Assembly: GCA_017517815.1 (NCBI GenBank)
Contig: JAFWYA010000071.1
Coordinates: 1 to 64,000 of the forward strand
Direction of reading: 5' to 3'
DNA: 64,000 nt
Source: Clostridia bacterium
GTDB lineage: Bacteria; Bacillota_A; Clostridia; Christensenellales; Aristaeellaceae
Shown here piece after piece: positions 27,736 through 35,869 of the stretch. Positions within the stretch are counted from its first letter, which is position 1. Each line of letters starts with the position of its first letter. Made by a program: the position numbers and the translations under genes. The notes under the pieces are model-generated. The model saw only the letters and a program-made list of their open reading frames with translations. It had not been told where the DNA came from and made no database searches.

Positions 27736-28575
27736 ATGTTTGAGATCCTTGAAAAAAAGGCGCTCAATCCGACTGTTATACGCATGACTATCGCTGCCCC
27801 GCTCGTCGCCCACAAGGCAGAGCCCGGGCAGTTTGTCATTCTTCGTGCTGGTGATGAAAGCGAACGTCTCCCTTTGACGATTGCGGATTTTGATCGCGAA
27901 AAGGGTACTGTTACCATCATCTATCAAATTGTCGGCGCGGGCACCATGGAGCTTCATTCACTGAATGTCGGACAATGTCTGCATGATTTTGTTGGCCCTC
28001 TGGGCGTGGCTACCCACACAGAAGGGCTCAAAAAAGTATGTGTTGTCGGCGGCGGCGTCGGCTGCGCCATCGCCTATCCTGTGGCTAAAAAGCTTCAGGC
28101 TCAGGGAGCCGAAGTACACAGCATCATCGGTTTCCGAAACAGCGAACTGGTGATCCTTGAAGACGAGTTCCGTCAAATCAGCAGTGAATTGAAACTAATG
28201 ACCGACGACGGAAGCCGTGGCGAAAAGGGCCTTGTTACCTCTGCACTGGAGTCTCTGATCGAAAAAGGTCACAAGTATGATGAAGTGATTGCTATCGGCC
28301 CTCTGGTCATGATGAAGTTCGTTTGCCAGGTGACCAAAAAATACGGCATCAAAACGATGGTCAGCATGAACCCCATCATGGTAGACGGCACTGGCATGTG
28401 CGGCGGCTGCAGGCTTACTGTAGGCGGCGAAACCAAGTTTGCCTGCGTGGATGGTCCTGATTTTGATGGTCATCTTGTTGACTTTGACGAAGCCATCGCC
28501 CGAAGCAGCATGTACCGCGAGCAGGAACAGCATGCCCGCGAAGCCAGCTGCAATCTGCTGAACAAGGAGGCCTGA
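27736..28575 (+). CDS. nfnA: NADH-dependent ferredoxin:NADP+ oxidoreductase subunit A
   Basis: A 279-residue flavoprotein of the sulfide dehydrogenase/dihydroorotate dehydrogenase electron-transfer family. It has an FAD-binding domain with RLPLTIADFD (about 41-50), an NAD(H) domain with VCVVGGGVGCAIAYPV, and C-terminal Cys residues for a [2Fe-2S] cluster in GTGMCGGC and KFACVDGP. With NfnB it couples NADH and reduced ferredoxin oxidation to NADP+ reduction by electron bifurcation. It is 3 bases from nfnB. Confidence 0.92.
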   Translation: MFEILEKKALNPTVIRMTIAAPLVAHKAEPGQFVILRAGDESERLPLTIADFDREKGTVTIIYQIVGAGTMELHSLNVGQCLHDFVGPLGVATHTEGLKKVCVVGGGVGCAIAYPVAKKLQAQGAEVHSIIGFRNSELVILEDEFRQISSELKLMTDDGSRGEKGLVTSALESLIEKGHKYDEVIAIGPLVMMKFVCQVTKKYGIKTMVSMNPIMVDGTGMCGGCRLTVGGETKFACVDGPDFDGHLVDFDEAIARSSMYREQEQHAREASCNLLNKEA

Positions 28576-28578
28576 CAC

Positions 28579-29967
28579 ATGGCTGACATGACTCCTAAAA
28601 AGACGCCCATGCCTTCGCAGGCTCCGGATATTCGCAACCGCAATTTTGACGAAGTCGCTCTTGGCTATACCTATGAGATGGCTGTTGGCGAAGCAAAACG
28701 CTGCCTTGGCTGCAAGCACAAGCCCTGTGTTTCGGCCTGCCCGGTCGGCATTGATATTCCAGCCTTTATTGAACGCATCGCCAATGAAGACCTGCAGGGT
28801 GCCTATGAAGTACTTTCCCATTCCACCTCTTTGCCGGCGGTTTGCGGACGCGTATGCCCTCAGGAAAACCAGTGCGAAGGAAAATGTGTGCGCGGCATCA
28901 AGGGTGAAAGCGTTGGCATCGGTCGTCTGGAACGTTTTGTTGCAGACTGGCATCGCGAGCATGCAAATGAGGATCCCGTTCTGCCCGCTCCAAACGGCCA
29001 CAAAGTTGCTGTTATCGGCGCCGGTCCCAGCGGTTTGACCTGTGCCGGTGATCTGGCAAAGCAGGGTTATTCCGTTACTGTATTCGAGGCGCTTCACGTT
29101 GCCGGTGGTGTTCTCAGCTATGGCATTCCCGAATTCCGGCTGCCCAAGAGCATTGTTGCCGAGGAAATTGAAGGCTTGAAAAAACTGGGTGTTTCCATCG
29201 AATGCAACACTGTAATCGGAAAAACCCTCACGGTTGACGATTTGTTTGATATGGGTTACGAAGCGCTTTTCATCGGCAGCGGTGCTGGTCTGCCCCGTTT
29301 TATGGGCATTCCCGGTGAAAGCCTGAAGGGCGTCTACAGCGCCAACGAGTATCTGACCCGCATCAACCTGATGAAAGCCTACAAACCAAACAGTTCCACC
29401 CCGATCAAGCGTTCCAAAAAGGTTGCTGTTGTCGGCGGCGGAAACGTTGCTATGGATGCTGCGCGCTGCGCAAAACGACTGGGTGCTGATGAAGTATACA
29501 TCGTTTACCGCCGCGGCATGGAGGAACTTCCTGCCCGACGCGAAGAAGTGGAACATGCCCAGGAGGAGGGCATCATCTTCAAGCTGCTCTGCAATCCTGT
29601 CGAAGTGTTAGGCGATGCAAATGGCGATGTATGCGGCATGCGCTGTGTTGAAATGGAACTCGGCGAGCCTGACGCCAGCGGACGCCGCCGGCCCGTTGTA
29701 AAAGACGGCAGCGAGTTTGTGCTGGAGATTGATACGATGATCATGTCGATCGGCACAAGCCCTAATCCGCTCATCCGCAATACAACTCCTGGCCTTGAAA
29801 CCAACCGCCACGGCTGCATTGTTGTTCAGAATGAAGATGGTCTTACCAGCCGCGAAGGCGTCTACGCCGGCGGCGATGCCGTGACAGGTGCTGCAACCGT
29901 TATCCTTGCGATGGGTGCTGGCAAAAAAGCGGCCGCAGCCATTGATGAATATCTGAAAAGCAAGTAA
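28579..29967 (+). CDS. nfnB: NADH-dependent ferredoxin:NADP+ oxidoreductase subunit B (GltA-like)
   Basis: A 462-residue subunit resembling the glutamate synthase small subunit. N-terminal cysteines for two [4Fe-4S] clusters are in CLGCKHKPCVSACP (about 47-60) and CGRVCPQENQCEGKC (about 91-105). It has an FAD fold VIGAGPSGLTCAGDLAKQG and an NADPH fold VVGGGNVAMDAARCAKRLG, and ends with GGDAVTGAATVILAMGAGKKA. No glutamate synthase large subunit is present, and NfnA is adjacent, so the bifurcating NfnAB role is preferred over GltD. Confidence 0.93.
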   Translation: MADMTPKKTPMPSQAPDIRNRNFDEVALGYTYEMAVGEAKRCLGCKHKPCVSACPVGIDIPAFIERIANEDLQGAYEVLSHSTSLPAVCGRVCPQENQCEGKCVRGIKGESVGIGRLERFVADWHREHANEDPVLPAPNGHKVAVIGAGPSGLTCAGDLAKQGYSVTVFEALHVAGGVLSYGIPEFRLPKSIVAEEIEGLKKLGVSIECNTVIGKTLTVDDLFDMGYEALFIGSGAGLPRFMGIPGESLKGVYSANEYLTRINLMKAYKPNSSTPIKRSKKVAVVGGGNVAMDAARCAKRLGADEVYIVYRRGMEELPARREEVEHAQEEGIIFKLLCNPVEVLGDANGDVCGMRCVEMELGEPDASGRRRPVVKDGSEFVLEIDTMIMSIGTSPNPLIRNTTPGLETNRHGCIVVQNEDGLTSREGVYAGGDAVTGAATVILAMGAGKKAAAAIDEYLKSK

Positions 29968-29983
29968 AAGGTGTGCTGATGGC

Positions 29984-30012
29984 TTGAAAAAGCGTGCAGA
30001 ACTTAGTATAAA
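29984..30012 (+). promoter_or_regulatory. Promoter inside the nfnB-dlt gap (small RNA candidate)
   Basis: TTGAAA (29984-29989), 17 bases, TATAAA (30007-30012). The next downstream element is a terminator at 30066-30090, not a gene. Confidence 0.6.
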
Positions 30013-30018
30013 TGAGTA

Positions 30019-30090
30019 TTTCTCGCACTCTGAAAGCATAAATATTGTACCTTTTTCCAGCCACTCCGCCCCTTGCGGGGCGGCTTTTTT
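30019..30090 (+). ncRNA. Candidate small RNA of about 70 nt
   Basis: Between nfnB and the dlt-like operon, a promoter at 29984-30012 predicts transcription from about 30019 to the strong terminator ending at 30090. No ribosome binding site with an open frame is seen. It does not match an RNA family that I recognise. The promoter may be fortuitous and the hairpin simply the nfnB terminator. Confidence 0.4.
30066..30090 (+). terminator. GC-rich terminator after nfnB
   Basis: CCGCCCC-TTGC-GGGGCGG (30066-30083) is followed by TTTTTT. It lies 98 bases after the nfnB stop. Confidence 0.93.
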
Positions 30091-30131
30091 GTATATTGAA
30101 AAATTCTGCATTGCCATCTACCTCAGTCAAG

Positions 30132-30160
30132 TTGATTTTTATGTTTGATTACCTTATAAT
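30132..30160 (+). promoter_or_regulatory. Promoter of the dlt-like operon
   Basis: TTGATT (30132-30137), 17 bases, TATAAT (30155-30160); predicted start near 30167, 33 bases before the first ATG. Confidence 0.82.
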
Positions 30161-30199
30161 ATAAACTGTAATTTTTTGCAGAAAGATGAGCTGGCAAAA

Positions 30200-31702
30200 A
30201 TGAACCAAACCGTATTAAAATGGCTTGAACAGACTGTCAAAACGCATGCAGATAAAGTGATGCTCACTGACGAAAACAGCAGCCTCACCTTTGGCGAATT
30301 CGACCGCATTTCCAAAGCAATTGGCAGTTGTCTGGCGGAAAGAGTCGCGCCTGCTTCTTCTGTTGTTGTGATGAGCGGCCGCCATGTGATCACACCCGCG
30401 GCCTTTTTGGGCGTAGTGCGCGCAGGCTGTTTTTATGCGCCAATGGATGCTACCATGCCCGTGTCGCGCCTGAATCAAATTCTCAAAATCATTAAGAGCA
30501 AATACATGCTTGTTGATCGCGCTTTTGCAAGCGTCGCTGACCAGCTCGACTTTGACGGCGAGCGTCTGTATATTGACGAAATTGCAGAGACCCCCATTGA
30601 CGAGCCTCTGCTTACACGTGCGGCTGAACAGCTGCTGCCCACTTCGCCCCTGTACGTTATCTTCACTTCCGGCTCGACCGGTGTGCCCAAGGGCGTTATC
30701 ACGTCTCATCAGTCGCTGATGCACTATATTGACGCGGTTGCAGGCGTGCTGGATATTCAGGAAAATGATGTGCTGGGCAGCCAGTCTCCGTTTGATTATA
30801 TCGCGGCAGTCCGTGACATCTATCTGCCGCTGAAAACCGGCGCTTCAACCGTTGTGGTTCCAAAAAACGAGTTTTCCATGCCGGTTCAGCTGTTTGAAAC
30901 GCTCAACCGCCATAAGGTCACAACCCTGTGCTGGAGCGTCGCAGGCATTGAGCTGCCTGCCAAGCTGGGCGGCTTCGACTGCGGTAAGCCTGAATACCTC
31001 AAAAAAGTCTGCTTCTCCGGTTCGGTGATGGCCTGCAAGTATCTGAAGATCTGGCAGGAGCATTTGCCCGACGTGCTGTTTGTCAATCAGTACGGCCCGA
31101 CCGAAGCCACTGCATCCTGTACCTACTATGTGGTCAGTGAAAAGGTGGACGACAATACCGTGCTGCCCATCGGCAAGCCTTATGAAAACTACGGCATTCT
31201 GCTGCTAAACGAAGATGATACCCCCACCGCGCCCGGAGAGATCGGTGAGATCTGTGTTAAGGGCCCTGTGCTGGCGCTTGGTTATTACGGCGATGCGGAA
31301 CGTACGGCTCAGGCCTTTATTCAGAATCCTCTCAACCCCAATTACCGGGAACTGATCTATAAAACCGGCGATCTGGGACGTTGGATGGAAGATGGCAATC
31401 TGGCATTCCATGGTCGTAAGGATCGGCAGATCAAGCATATGGGCCACCGCATCGAACTGGGCGAGCTGGAAAAAACAGCTTCAGAGGTCGAGGGTGTGTC
31501 ACAGTGCTGCGCCATGTACAACAAGGACAAGGAACTTTTGTACCTGTTCTACACCGGCGAAGCCACCTCAAAGGAAATCGTACTGCATTTCAGGGCCGTG
31601 CTCCCGGCATTCATGGTACCGCGCAAGCTGATCCGCATGGATGAGCTTCCCCGGCTGCCCAACGGCAAACTGGACATGCAGGCTATGAAAAATCTATTTT
31701 AA
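30200..31702 (+). CDS. Amino acid adenylation enzyme, DltA-like
   Basis: A 500-residue stand-alone adenylation enzyme that should activate a carboxylate with ATP and load it on the next-door carrier protein. Core motifs are intact: A3 FTSGSTGVPKG (155-165), A5 NQYGPTEA (296-303), A7 YKTGDLGRW (387-395), A8 GRKDRQIKHMGHRIELGELE (405-424) and the A10 Lys490 in LPNGKLD. At A4 the usual PF-x-F-D reads PF-D-Y-I (197-201), so the Asp that binds the alpha-amino group in DltA and NRPS enzymes is Ile201. The start is the ATG at 30200; a TTG eight codons upstream has no good ribosome binding site. It is the first gene of a five-gene operon. D-alanine may not be the substrate. Confidence 0.85.
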   Translation: MNQTVLKWLEQTVKTHADKVMLTDENSSLTFGEFDRISKAIGSCLAERVAPASSVVVMSGRHVITPAAFLGVVRAGCFYAPMDATMPVSRLNQILKIIKSKYMLVDRAFASVADQLDFDGERLYIDEIAETPIDEPLLTRAAEQLLPTSPLYVIFTSGSTGVPKGVITSHQSLMHYIDAVAGVLDIQENDVLGSQSPFDYIAAVRDIYLPLKTGASTVVVPKNEFSMPVQLFETLNRHKVTTLCWSVAGIELPAKLGGFDCGKPEYLKKVCFSGSVMACKYLKIWQEHLPDVLFVNQYGPTEATASCTYYVVSEKVDDNTVLPIGKPYENYGILLLNEDDTPTAPGEIGEICVKGPVLALGYYGDAERTAQAFIQNPLNPNYRELIYKTGDLGRWMEDGNLAFHGRKDRQIKHMGHRIELGELEKTASEVEGVSQCCAMYNKDKELLYLFYTGEATSKEIVLHFRAVLPAFMVPRKLIRMDELPRLPNGKLDMQAMKNLF

Positions 31703-31717
31703 AGGCAGGAGACAAAC

Positions 31718-31945
31718 ATGGAAGAACTGATGAAGATCCTTGAAGAACTGCGCCCCGATGTGGACTTTGAAAACGAAACCGGCCTGATTGCCAATGGTAT
31801 TCTGGATTCTTTTGATATCGTGTCTCTGGTCAATGAGCTGTCTGACGCTTTCGATGTAGAAATCAAGCCCAGCGACCTGATTCCCGACAACTTCAACTCC
31901 GCCTCTGCCATTCTGGCATTGGTCGAACGTCTGCAGGATGAGTGA
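31718..31945 (+). CDS. Carrier protein, DltC-like
   Basis: A 75-residue acyl/peptidyl carrier protein. Ser31 in GILDSFDIVSLV is the 4'-phosphopantetheine site. It is acidic, helical and of full family length. GCAGGAG precedes the ATG. It lies 15 bases after the adenylation gene and overlaps the decarboxylase gene by up to 8 bases, so the three are translated together. It probably carries the aminoacyl thioester between the adenylation enzyme, the decarboxylase and the membrane acyltransferase. Confidence 0.93.
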   Translation: MEELMKILEELRPDVDFENETGLIANGILDSFDIVSLVNELSDAFDVEIKPSDLIPDNFNSASAILALVERLQDE

Positions 31946-33125
31946 TATGAGCCATATCAGCCTGGCTGAGCTTGGTGCTCGCCTTCATACTCCGGCCTAT
32001 GTTTTTGACAGCAGCCGCTTTGCAGAGCGGGCAGCTACCGTCAAGAAAGCATTCGGCCCCAAGACCGGGATTTGCTTTTCCATCAAAGCAAATCCCTTCC
32101 TGTTGTGCTGCCTGCCTGACGTGTTTGACAAAATCGAGGTGTGCAGTCCCGGCGAACTGACCATCTGCGAAAAGACTGGCGCGGATATGTCCAGCGTTAT
32201 TTTCTCCGGCGTCAACAAAACCGCCAAAGACGTTGAGCGCGCAATGGATGACGGTGTAGGCGTTTTCACCGCTGAAAGCTGGCTGCATGTGCAGCTGATC
32301 AACGAAAGCGCCCTTAAGCGCGGTCTTTGTGTGCCGGTTCTGGTACGTCTGACGGCAGGCAGCCAGTTCGGCATGGACGAAGCCGACGTGCTTGACCTGA
32401 TTGCCCGTCGGGATGAATACAAGGGCATCCGTATTGTAGGTCTTCATTTCTTCTCCGGCACGCAGAAGCGCAAGCCTGCGCTGATCGAAAAGGAACTGGA
32501 TCACGTCATGGCCTTTATCGATCGTGTTGCCAGCGAATATCAGTTCCGGCTTGAACGGCTTGAGTACGGCACAGGTCTGGCTGTGGACTATTTTGACGCC
32601 AATGCAGATTCGCTCGAAATGGCCCGTTTGGAGGCTGTTTCAGCAAAAATTCGCGAAGTAGCTGAAAAAATCGAGCTGACCGTGGAAATGGGCCGCTTTT
32701 TTGCTGCGCCCTGCGGCCATTACTTCACCCGTGTGATGGATGTCAAAACCAATCAGGGCGTTAACTATGCCATTGTGGATGGTGGCTTGAACCAGCTGAA
32801 ATACGACGGCCAGATTCAGGGCATGCAAATTCCGCAAATTGTGCATCTCAAAGCCACTGAAGACGCTTCTGATGCGCTTCCCTGGACACTTTGCGGCAGC
32901 CTTTGCACCACCGCAGACGTTCTTGCGCGCAATGTGCCTTTCAGCAATCTGCAGATCGGCGATCTGCTGGTTTTTGAACGCACAGGTGCCTATTCCGTCA
33001 TGGAGGGCATGGCTGTCTTCCTCAGCCGTGAGATGCCTGAGATCCATCTGCTGTCGGAAGAAAAGGGCCTGATGCTGCTTCGCGGAATGATCGACACCGA
33101 CCAGTTCAATACTCCCATGGCCTAA
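31938..33125 (+). CDS. PLP-dependent decarboxylase, fold type III (BtrK-like)
   Basis: A 395-residue alanine-racemase-fold decarboxylase of the diaminopimelate/ornithine/arginine group. PLP Lys50 is in FSIKANP. Other marks are VGLHFFSGTQ, the ESGR-equivalent VEMGRFFAAPCGHYF, CGSLCTTADVLA and FERTGAYSVMEGMAVFL. The GTQ and PLCT-like (SLCT) forms resemble BtrK, which in butirosin synthesis decarboxylates glutamyl bound to a carrier protein, more than LysA, which acts on free diaminopimelate. Start is ATG 31938 or 31947; both fit the overlap with the carrier gene. By context I propose that it acts on the carrier-bound amino acid. A free amino acid substrate remains possible. Confidence 0.8.
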   Translation: MSDMSHISLAELGARLHTPAYVFDSSRFAERAATVKKAFGPKTGICFSIKANPFLLCCLPDVFDKIEVCSPGELTICEKTGADMSSVIFSGVNKTAKDVERAMDDGVGVFTAESWLHVQLINESALKRGLCVPVLVRLTAGSQFGMDEADVLDLIARRDEYKGIRIVGLHFFSGTQKRKPALIEKELDHVMAFIDRVASEYQFRLERLEYGTGLAVDYFDANADSLEMARLEAVSAKIREVAEKIELTVEMGRFFAAPCGHYFTRVMDVKTNQGVNYAIVDGGLNQLKYDGQIQGMQIPQIVHLKATEDASDALPWTLCGSLCTTADVLARNVPFSNLQIGDLLVFERTGAYSVMEGMAVFLSREMPEIHLLSEEKGLMLLRGMIDTDQFNTPMA

Positions 33126-33144
33126 TGGTTGGAGGAATGTTTTC

Positions 33145-34767
33145 TTGAGTTACACATCGTTGAACTTTGCACTGTTTGTGTGCATCACGGCGCTGGTGTA
33201 TTTTCTGTTCCCTGTCAAAAAGTATCAGTGGACAGTGCTTCTTGCCGCCAGCTATGTGTTCTATCTGTTTGTAGGCTACAAGCACGCCTTTTTCCTGCTG
33301 TTTACCACCGTTTCGGTTTATGCAACAGCGCTTGTGATCGACCGCATTGCTGCGCGTGGGCAGGAGCAGCTTAAAGCCCACAAGGAAGACTGGGACAAAG
33401 CCGAAAAAAAGGCCTTCCGTGGCCGAATCAAGCAGAAAAAGCGTTCTGTTATGCTGTTGGCAGTCATTGTCAACCTGGCGATTCTCTGCTTCCTGAAGTA
33501 CTACAACTTCCTCGCCGGCAGCCTCAACGATCTGCTGGGTGCAGGCGGCATCCGCTTTTCTGCGCCTACGCTCAAGCTTCTTCTGCCGCTGGGCATTTCT
33601 TTTTACACCTTCCAGGCGGTCGGATATGTGCTGGACGTGTATAATGAAAAAGTGCAGCCCGAGCGCAATGTGTTTAAGTTTGCCCTGTTTGTATCTTTCT
33701 TCCCGCAAATCGTGCAGGGACCCATCAGTTTCTACAGTCAGCTTGCTCATCAGCTGTACGAGCCGCACCGTTTTGAGTATACCCGTGCAAAGCATGGCTG
33801 CGAACTGATTTTGTGGGGTTTGTTCAAGAAGCTTGTCATTGCTGACCGTGCGCTGATTGCCATCAATGCCGTGCTGGATCAGTATGTCAATTTCGGCGGT
33901 ACAACGCTGACCTTTACGATCCTGTTGTATGCTCTTCAGCTCTACACGGACTTTTCCGGCGGCATTGATATTTCCCGCGGCGTTGCCCAGATCTTTGGCA
34001 TCGATATGGTGCAGAACTTCAAACGACCCTATTTTGCAACCGACATCAACGATTACTGGCGCAGGTGGCACATCTCCCTGGGCGCATGGATGAAGGAATA
34101 CGTCTTCTATCCTCTGGCCCTTTCCAAGCGTTTTGCGGCGCTTAGCAAAAAAATCAAGGCCAGCCGTTTCGGCTCGACCCCTGCCGGAACCCATGTGGCC
34201 CGAGTATTGCCCACCAGCATTGCCTCGCTGATCGTGTTCCTCCTTGTGGGTGCCTGGCATGGCGCCAACTGGAAGTACATTGGCTTTGGCCTGTGGAACG
34301 GCGGCGTGATTATGGTTTCCACCCTGATGGAGCCGCTTTTTGTGAAGCTGGCTGAAAAACTGCGCATCAACACAAAAACGATGTTCTTCCGTCTGTTCCA
34401 GATGCTGCGTACCTTCCTCATCGTTCTGGTCGGCTACGTATTTGACGTTGCTCCTACATTAACAGACGCTCTGCGCACTTTGTGGCGGATGGTGGTTCGC
34501 CAAAACTTTGCCACCGCAGGTGCAGAGATCGCCGGACTCGGCCTGAGCAACAAAGACTACTGGCTGCTTGGAATCTGCACGCTGTTCCTGCTTGTGGTCA
34601 GCATTCTGCAGGAGCGCAGCGCTGATGTTTCTCTTCGCGAAAAGCTGGATCAAAAGCCCTTCATCCTCCGGTATGCATTGCTGTTTGTGGGTATTCTTGC
34701 AATCGTAATCTTCGGTATTTACGGACCTGGCTATAATCCGGCTGACTTTGTTTACATGCAGTTCTAA
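33145..34767 (+). CDS. MBOAT family O-acyltransferase, DltB/AlgI-like
   Basis: A 540-residue polytopic membrane protein of the MBOAT family, which passes acyl groups from a cytoplasmic donor to an extracellular acceptor. Conserved residues are present: DYWRRWHISLGAWMKEY (His309) and the catalytic His372 in GAWHGANW. The N-terminal LNFALFVCITALVYFLFP is typical of AlgI/DltB proteins. The start is TTG at 33145 with GGAGG 9 bases upstream; the nearer ATG at 33137 runs into a stop. It is fourth in the dlt-like operon, where it should take the acyl group from the carrier protein. Confidence 0.92.
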   Translation: MSYTSLNFALFVCITALVYFLFPVKKYQWTVLLAASYVFYLFVGYKHAFFLLFTTVSVYATALVIDRIAARGQEQLKAHKEDWDKAEKKAFRGRIKQKKRSVMLLAVIVNLAILCFLKYYNFLAGSLNDLLGAGGIRFSAPTLKLLLPLGISFYTFQAVGYVLDVYNEKVQPERNVFKFALFVSFFPQIVQGPISFYSQLAHQLYEPHRFEYTRAKHGCELILWGLFKKLVIADRALIAINAVLDQYVNFGGTTLTFTILLYALQLYTDFSGGIDISRGVAQIFGIDMVQNFKRPYFATDINDYWRRWHISLGAWMKEYVFYPLALSKRFAALSKKIKASRFGSTPAGTHVARVLPTSIASLIVFLLVGAWHGANWKYIGFGLWNGGVIMVSTLMEPLFVKLAEKLRINTKTMFFRLFQMLRTFLIVLVGYVFDVAPTLTDALRTLWRMVVRQNFATAGAEIAGLGLSNKDYWLLGICTLFLLVVSILQERSADVSLREKLDQKPFILRYALLFVGILAIVIFGIYGPGYNPADFVYMQF

Positions 34768-34784
34768 GAAGGGCAGGATTCCAG

Positions 34785-35825
34785 ATGAAAAAAAAGCTCT
34801 TCCTTCTTGGCAGGCGATGTCTGTTTCTGTGTTTGCTGACAGCTGCCCTTGTGTATATCAGCAGCGTTTTTGTTACTCATGCCAGTACGGACTGGACTGC
34901 CTCAAGTACCTACGGCGACTTTTATCAGCTTGAGCCCAATACGGTCGACGTGTTATTCTTTGGTTCAAGCCATGTTGCTCGCGCATTTGCGCCTCAGGAA
35001 CTTTACAACGAGCACGGCCTGACCAGTTATAATCTGGCAGGTGATGAGCAGAGCATCCAACTCAGTTATTTCTGGCTGGAAGAAGCTCTGCGCACGCAAT
35101 CGCCTCAGGTCGTTGTGCTAGACAGCTGTTTCCTGTTTGACTATCATCCCAGTCAGCCAATGAGCGTTGGCGAAGGAAGCTATCGAAAAGCGCTGGATCC
35201 TATGCGTATGTCTCCTGTAAAAATGCGCGCCATTCATGAAATCTGCCGTACGGATCCGGAACAAAATGAACTAAGCTACTATCTGCCCTTCATTCGATAT
35301 CATTCCAGCTGGCAGGAGCTTGACACTTCCAGTTTCCAGCTGCACCACAAACGTGGTTTGATGGGCTACACACCCAACTTTCTGATATGGAACAGCACCG
35401 GCGATGAACCTTTCATGGCTGAAGAAAGCGACGAAGCCGAAATGCTTCCTCTGATGAAAGCGTATCTTGACCGCATCCGTGAACTTTGCAGCAAACAGGG
35501 TATCATCCTGCTTCTGGTTAAAACGCCCAGTCCCTGGCAAACGCTGGAACAGCACAATGCTGTTTCGGCCTATGCCGAAGAACACGGGCTTGACTATATC
35601 GATTTTAACGAAGATGAAGCCTACTACGGCGCTGATTACTGGTATGCTACTGACAGCAGCGATATCGAGCATGCCAATCACTGGGGCGCGGTAAAGCTAA
35701 CGTATTATCTGGGCGATTATCTGATCACGGAATATGGCTTGGAGCCTCATGATGATCCGCAGTGGGATGAAAGTGATGCATTTTATCAGCTGCAGATTGA
35801 AGAAGGCGAAGCTTCTGCCGCCTGA
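34785..35825 (+). CDS. Membrane-anchored SGNH-type protein, DltD/AlgJ-like
   Basis: A 346-residue protein with one N-terminal membrane anchor (about 5-30) and an extracytoplasmic SGNH-like domain: FFGSSHVARAFAP (nucleophile Ser at 61/62), VVVLDSCFLFDYHP and a C-terminal His in HANHWGAVKLTYYLGDYL. In Dlt and alginate systems such a protein helps move the acyl group onto the polymer outside. GGGCAGG precedes the ATG. It is the last gene of the operon, 17 bases after the MBOAT gene, closed by the terminator at 35833-35865. Confidence 0.82.
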   Translation: MKKKLFLLGRRCLFLCLLTAALVYISSVFVTHASTDWTASSTYGDFYQLEPNTVDVLFFGSSHVARAFAPQELYNEHGLTSYNLAGDEQSIQLSYFWLEEALRTQSPQVVVLDSCFLFDYHPSQPMSVGEGSYRKALDPMRMSPVKMRAIHEICRTDPEQNELSYYLPFIRYHSSWQELDTSSFQLHHKRGLMGYTPNFLIWNSTGDEPFMAEESDEAEMLPLMKAYLDRIRELCSKQGIILLLVKTPSPWQTLEQHNAVSAYAEEHGLDYIDFNEDEAYYGADYWYATDSSDIEHANHWGAVKLTYYLGDYLITEYGLEPHDDPQWDESDAFYQLQIEEGEASAA

Positions 35826-35832
35826 GTATATT

Positions 35833-35865
35833 CAAAAGCCTGATCCTGTATGGATCAGGCTTTTG
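35833..35865. terminator. Bidirectional terminator
   Basis: A 14-bp stem (35833-35846 with 35852-35865) lies between the convergent dlt-like operon and the GHL10-like gene. Confidence 0.92.
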
Positions 35866-35869
35866 GTAT

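Noticed and set aside
30176..30178. TTG start for the adenylation gene
   Set aside because: Only T/A-rich sequence precedes it; the ATG at 30200 has AGATGAG at proper distance.
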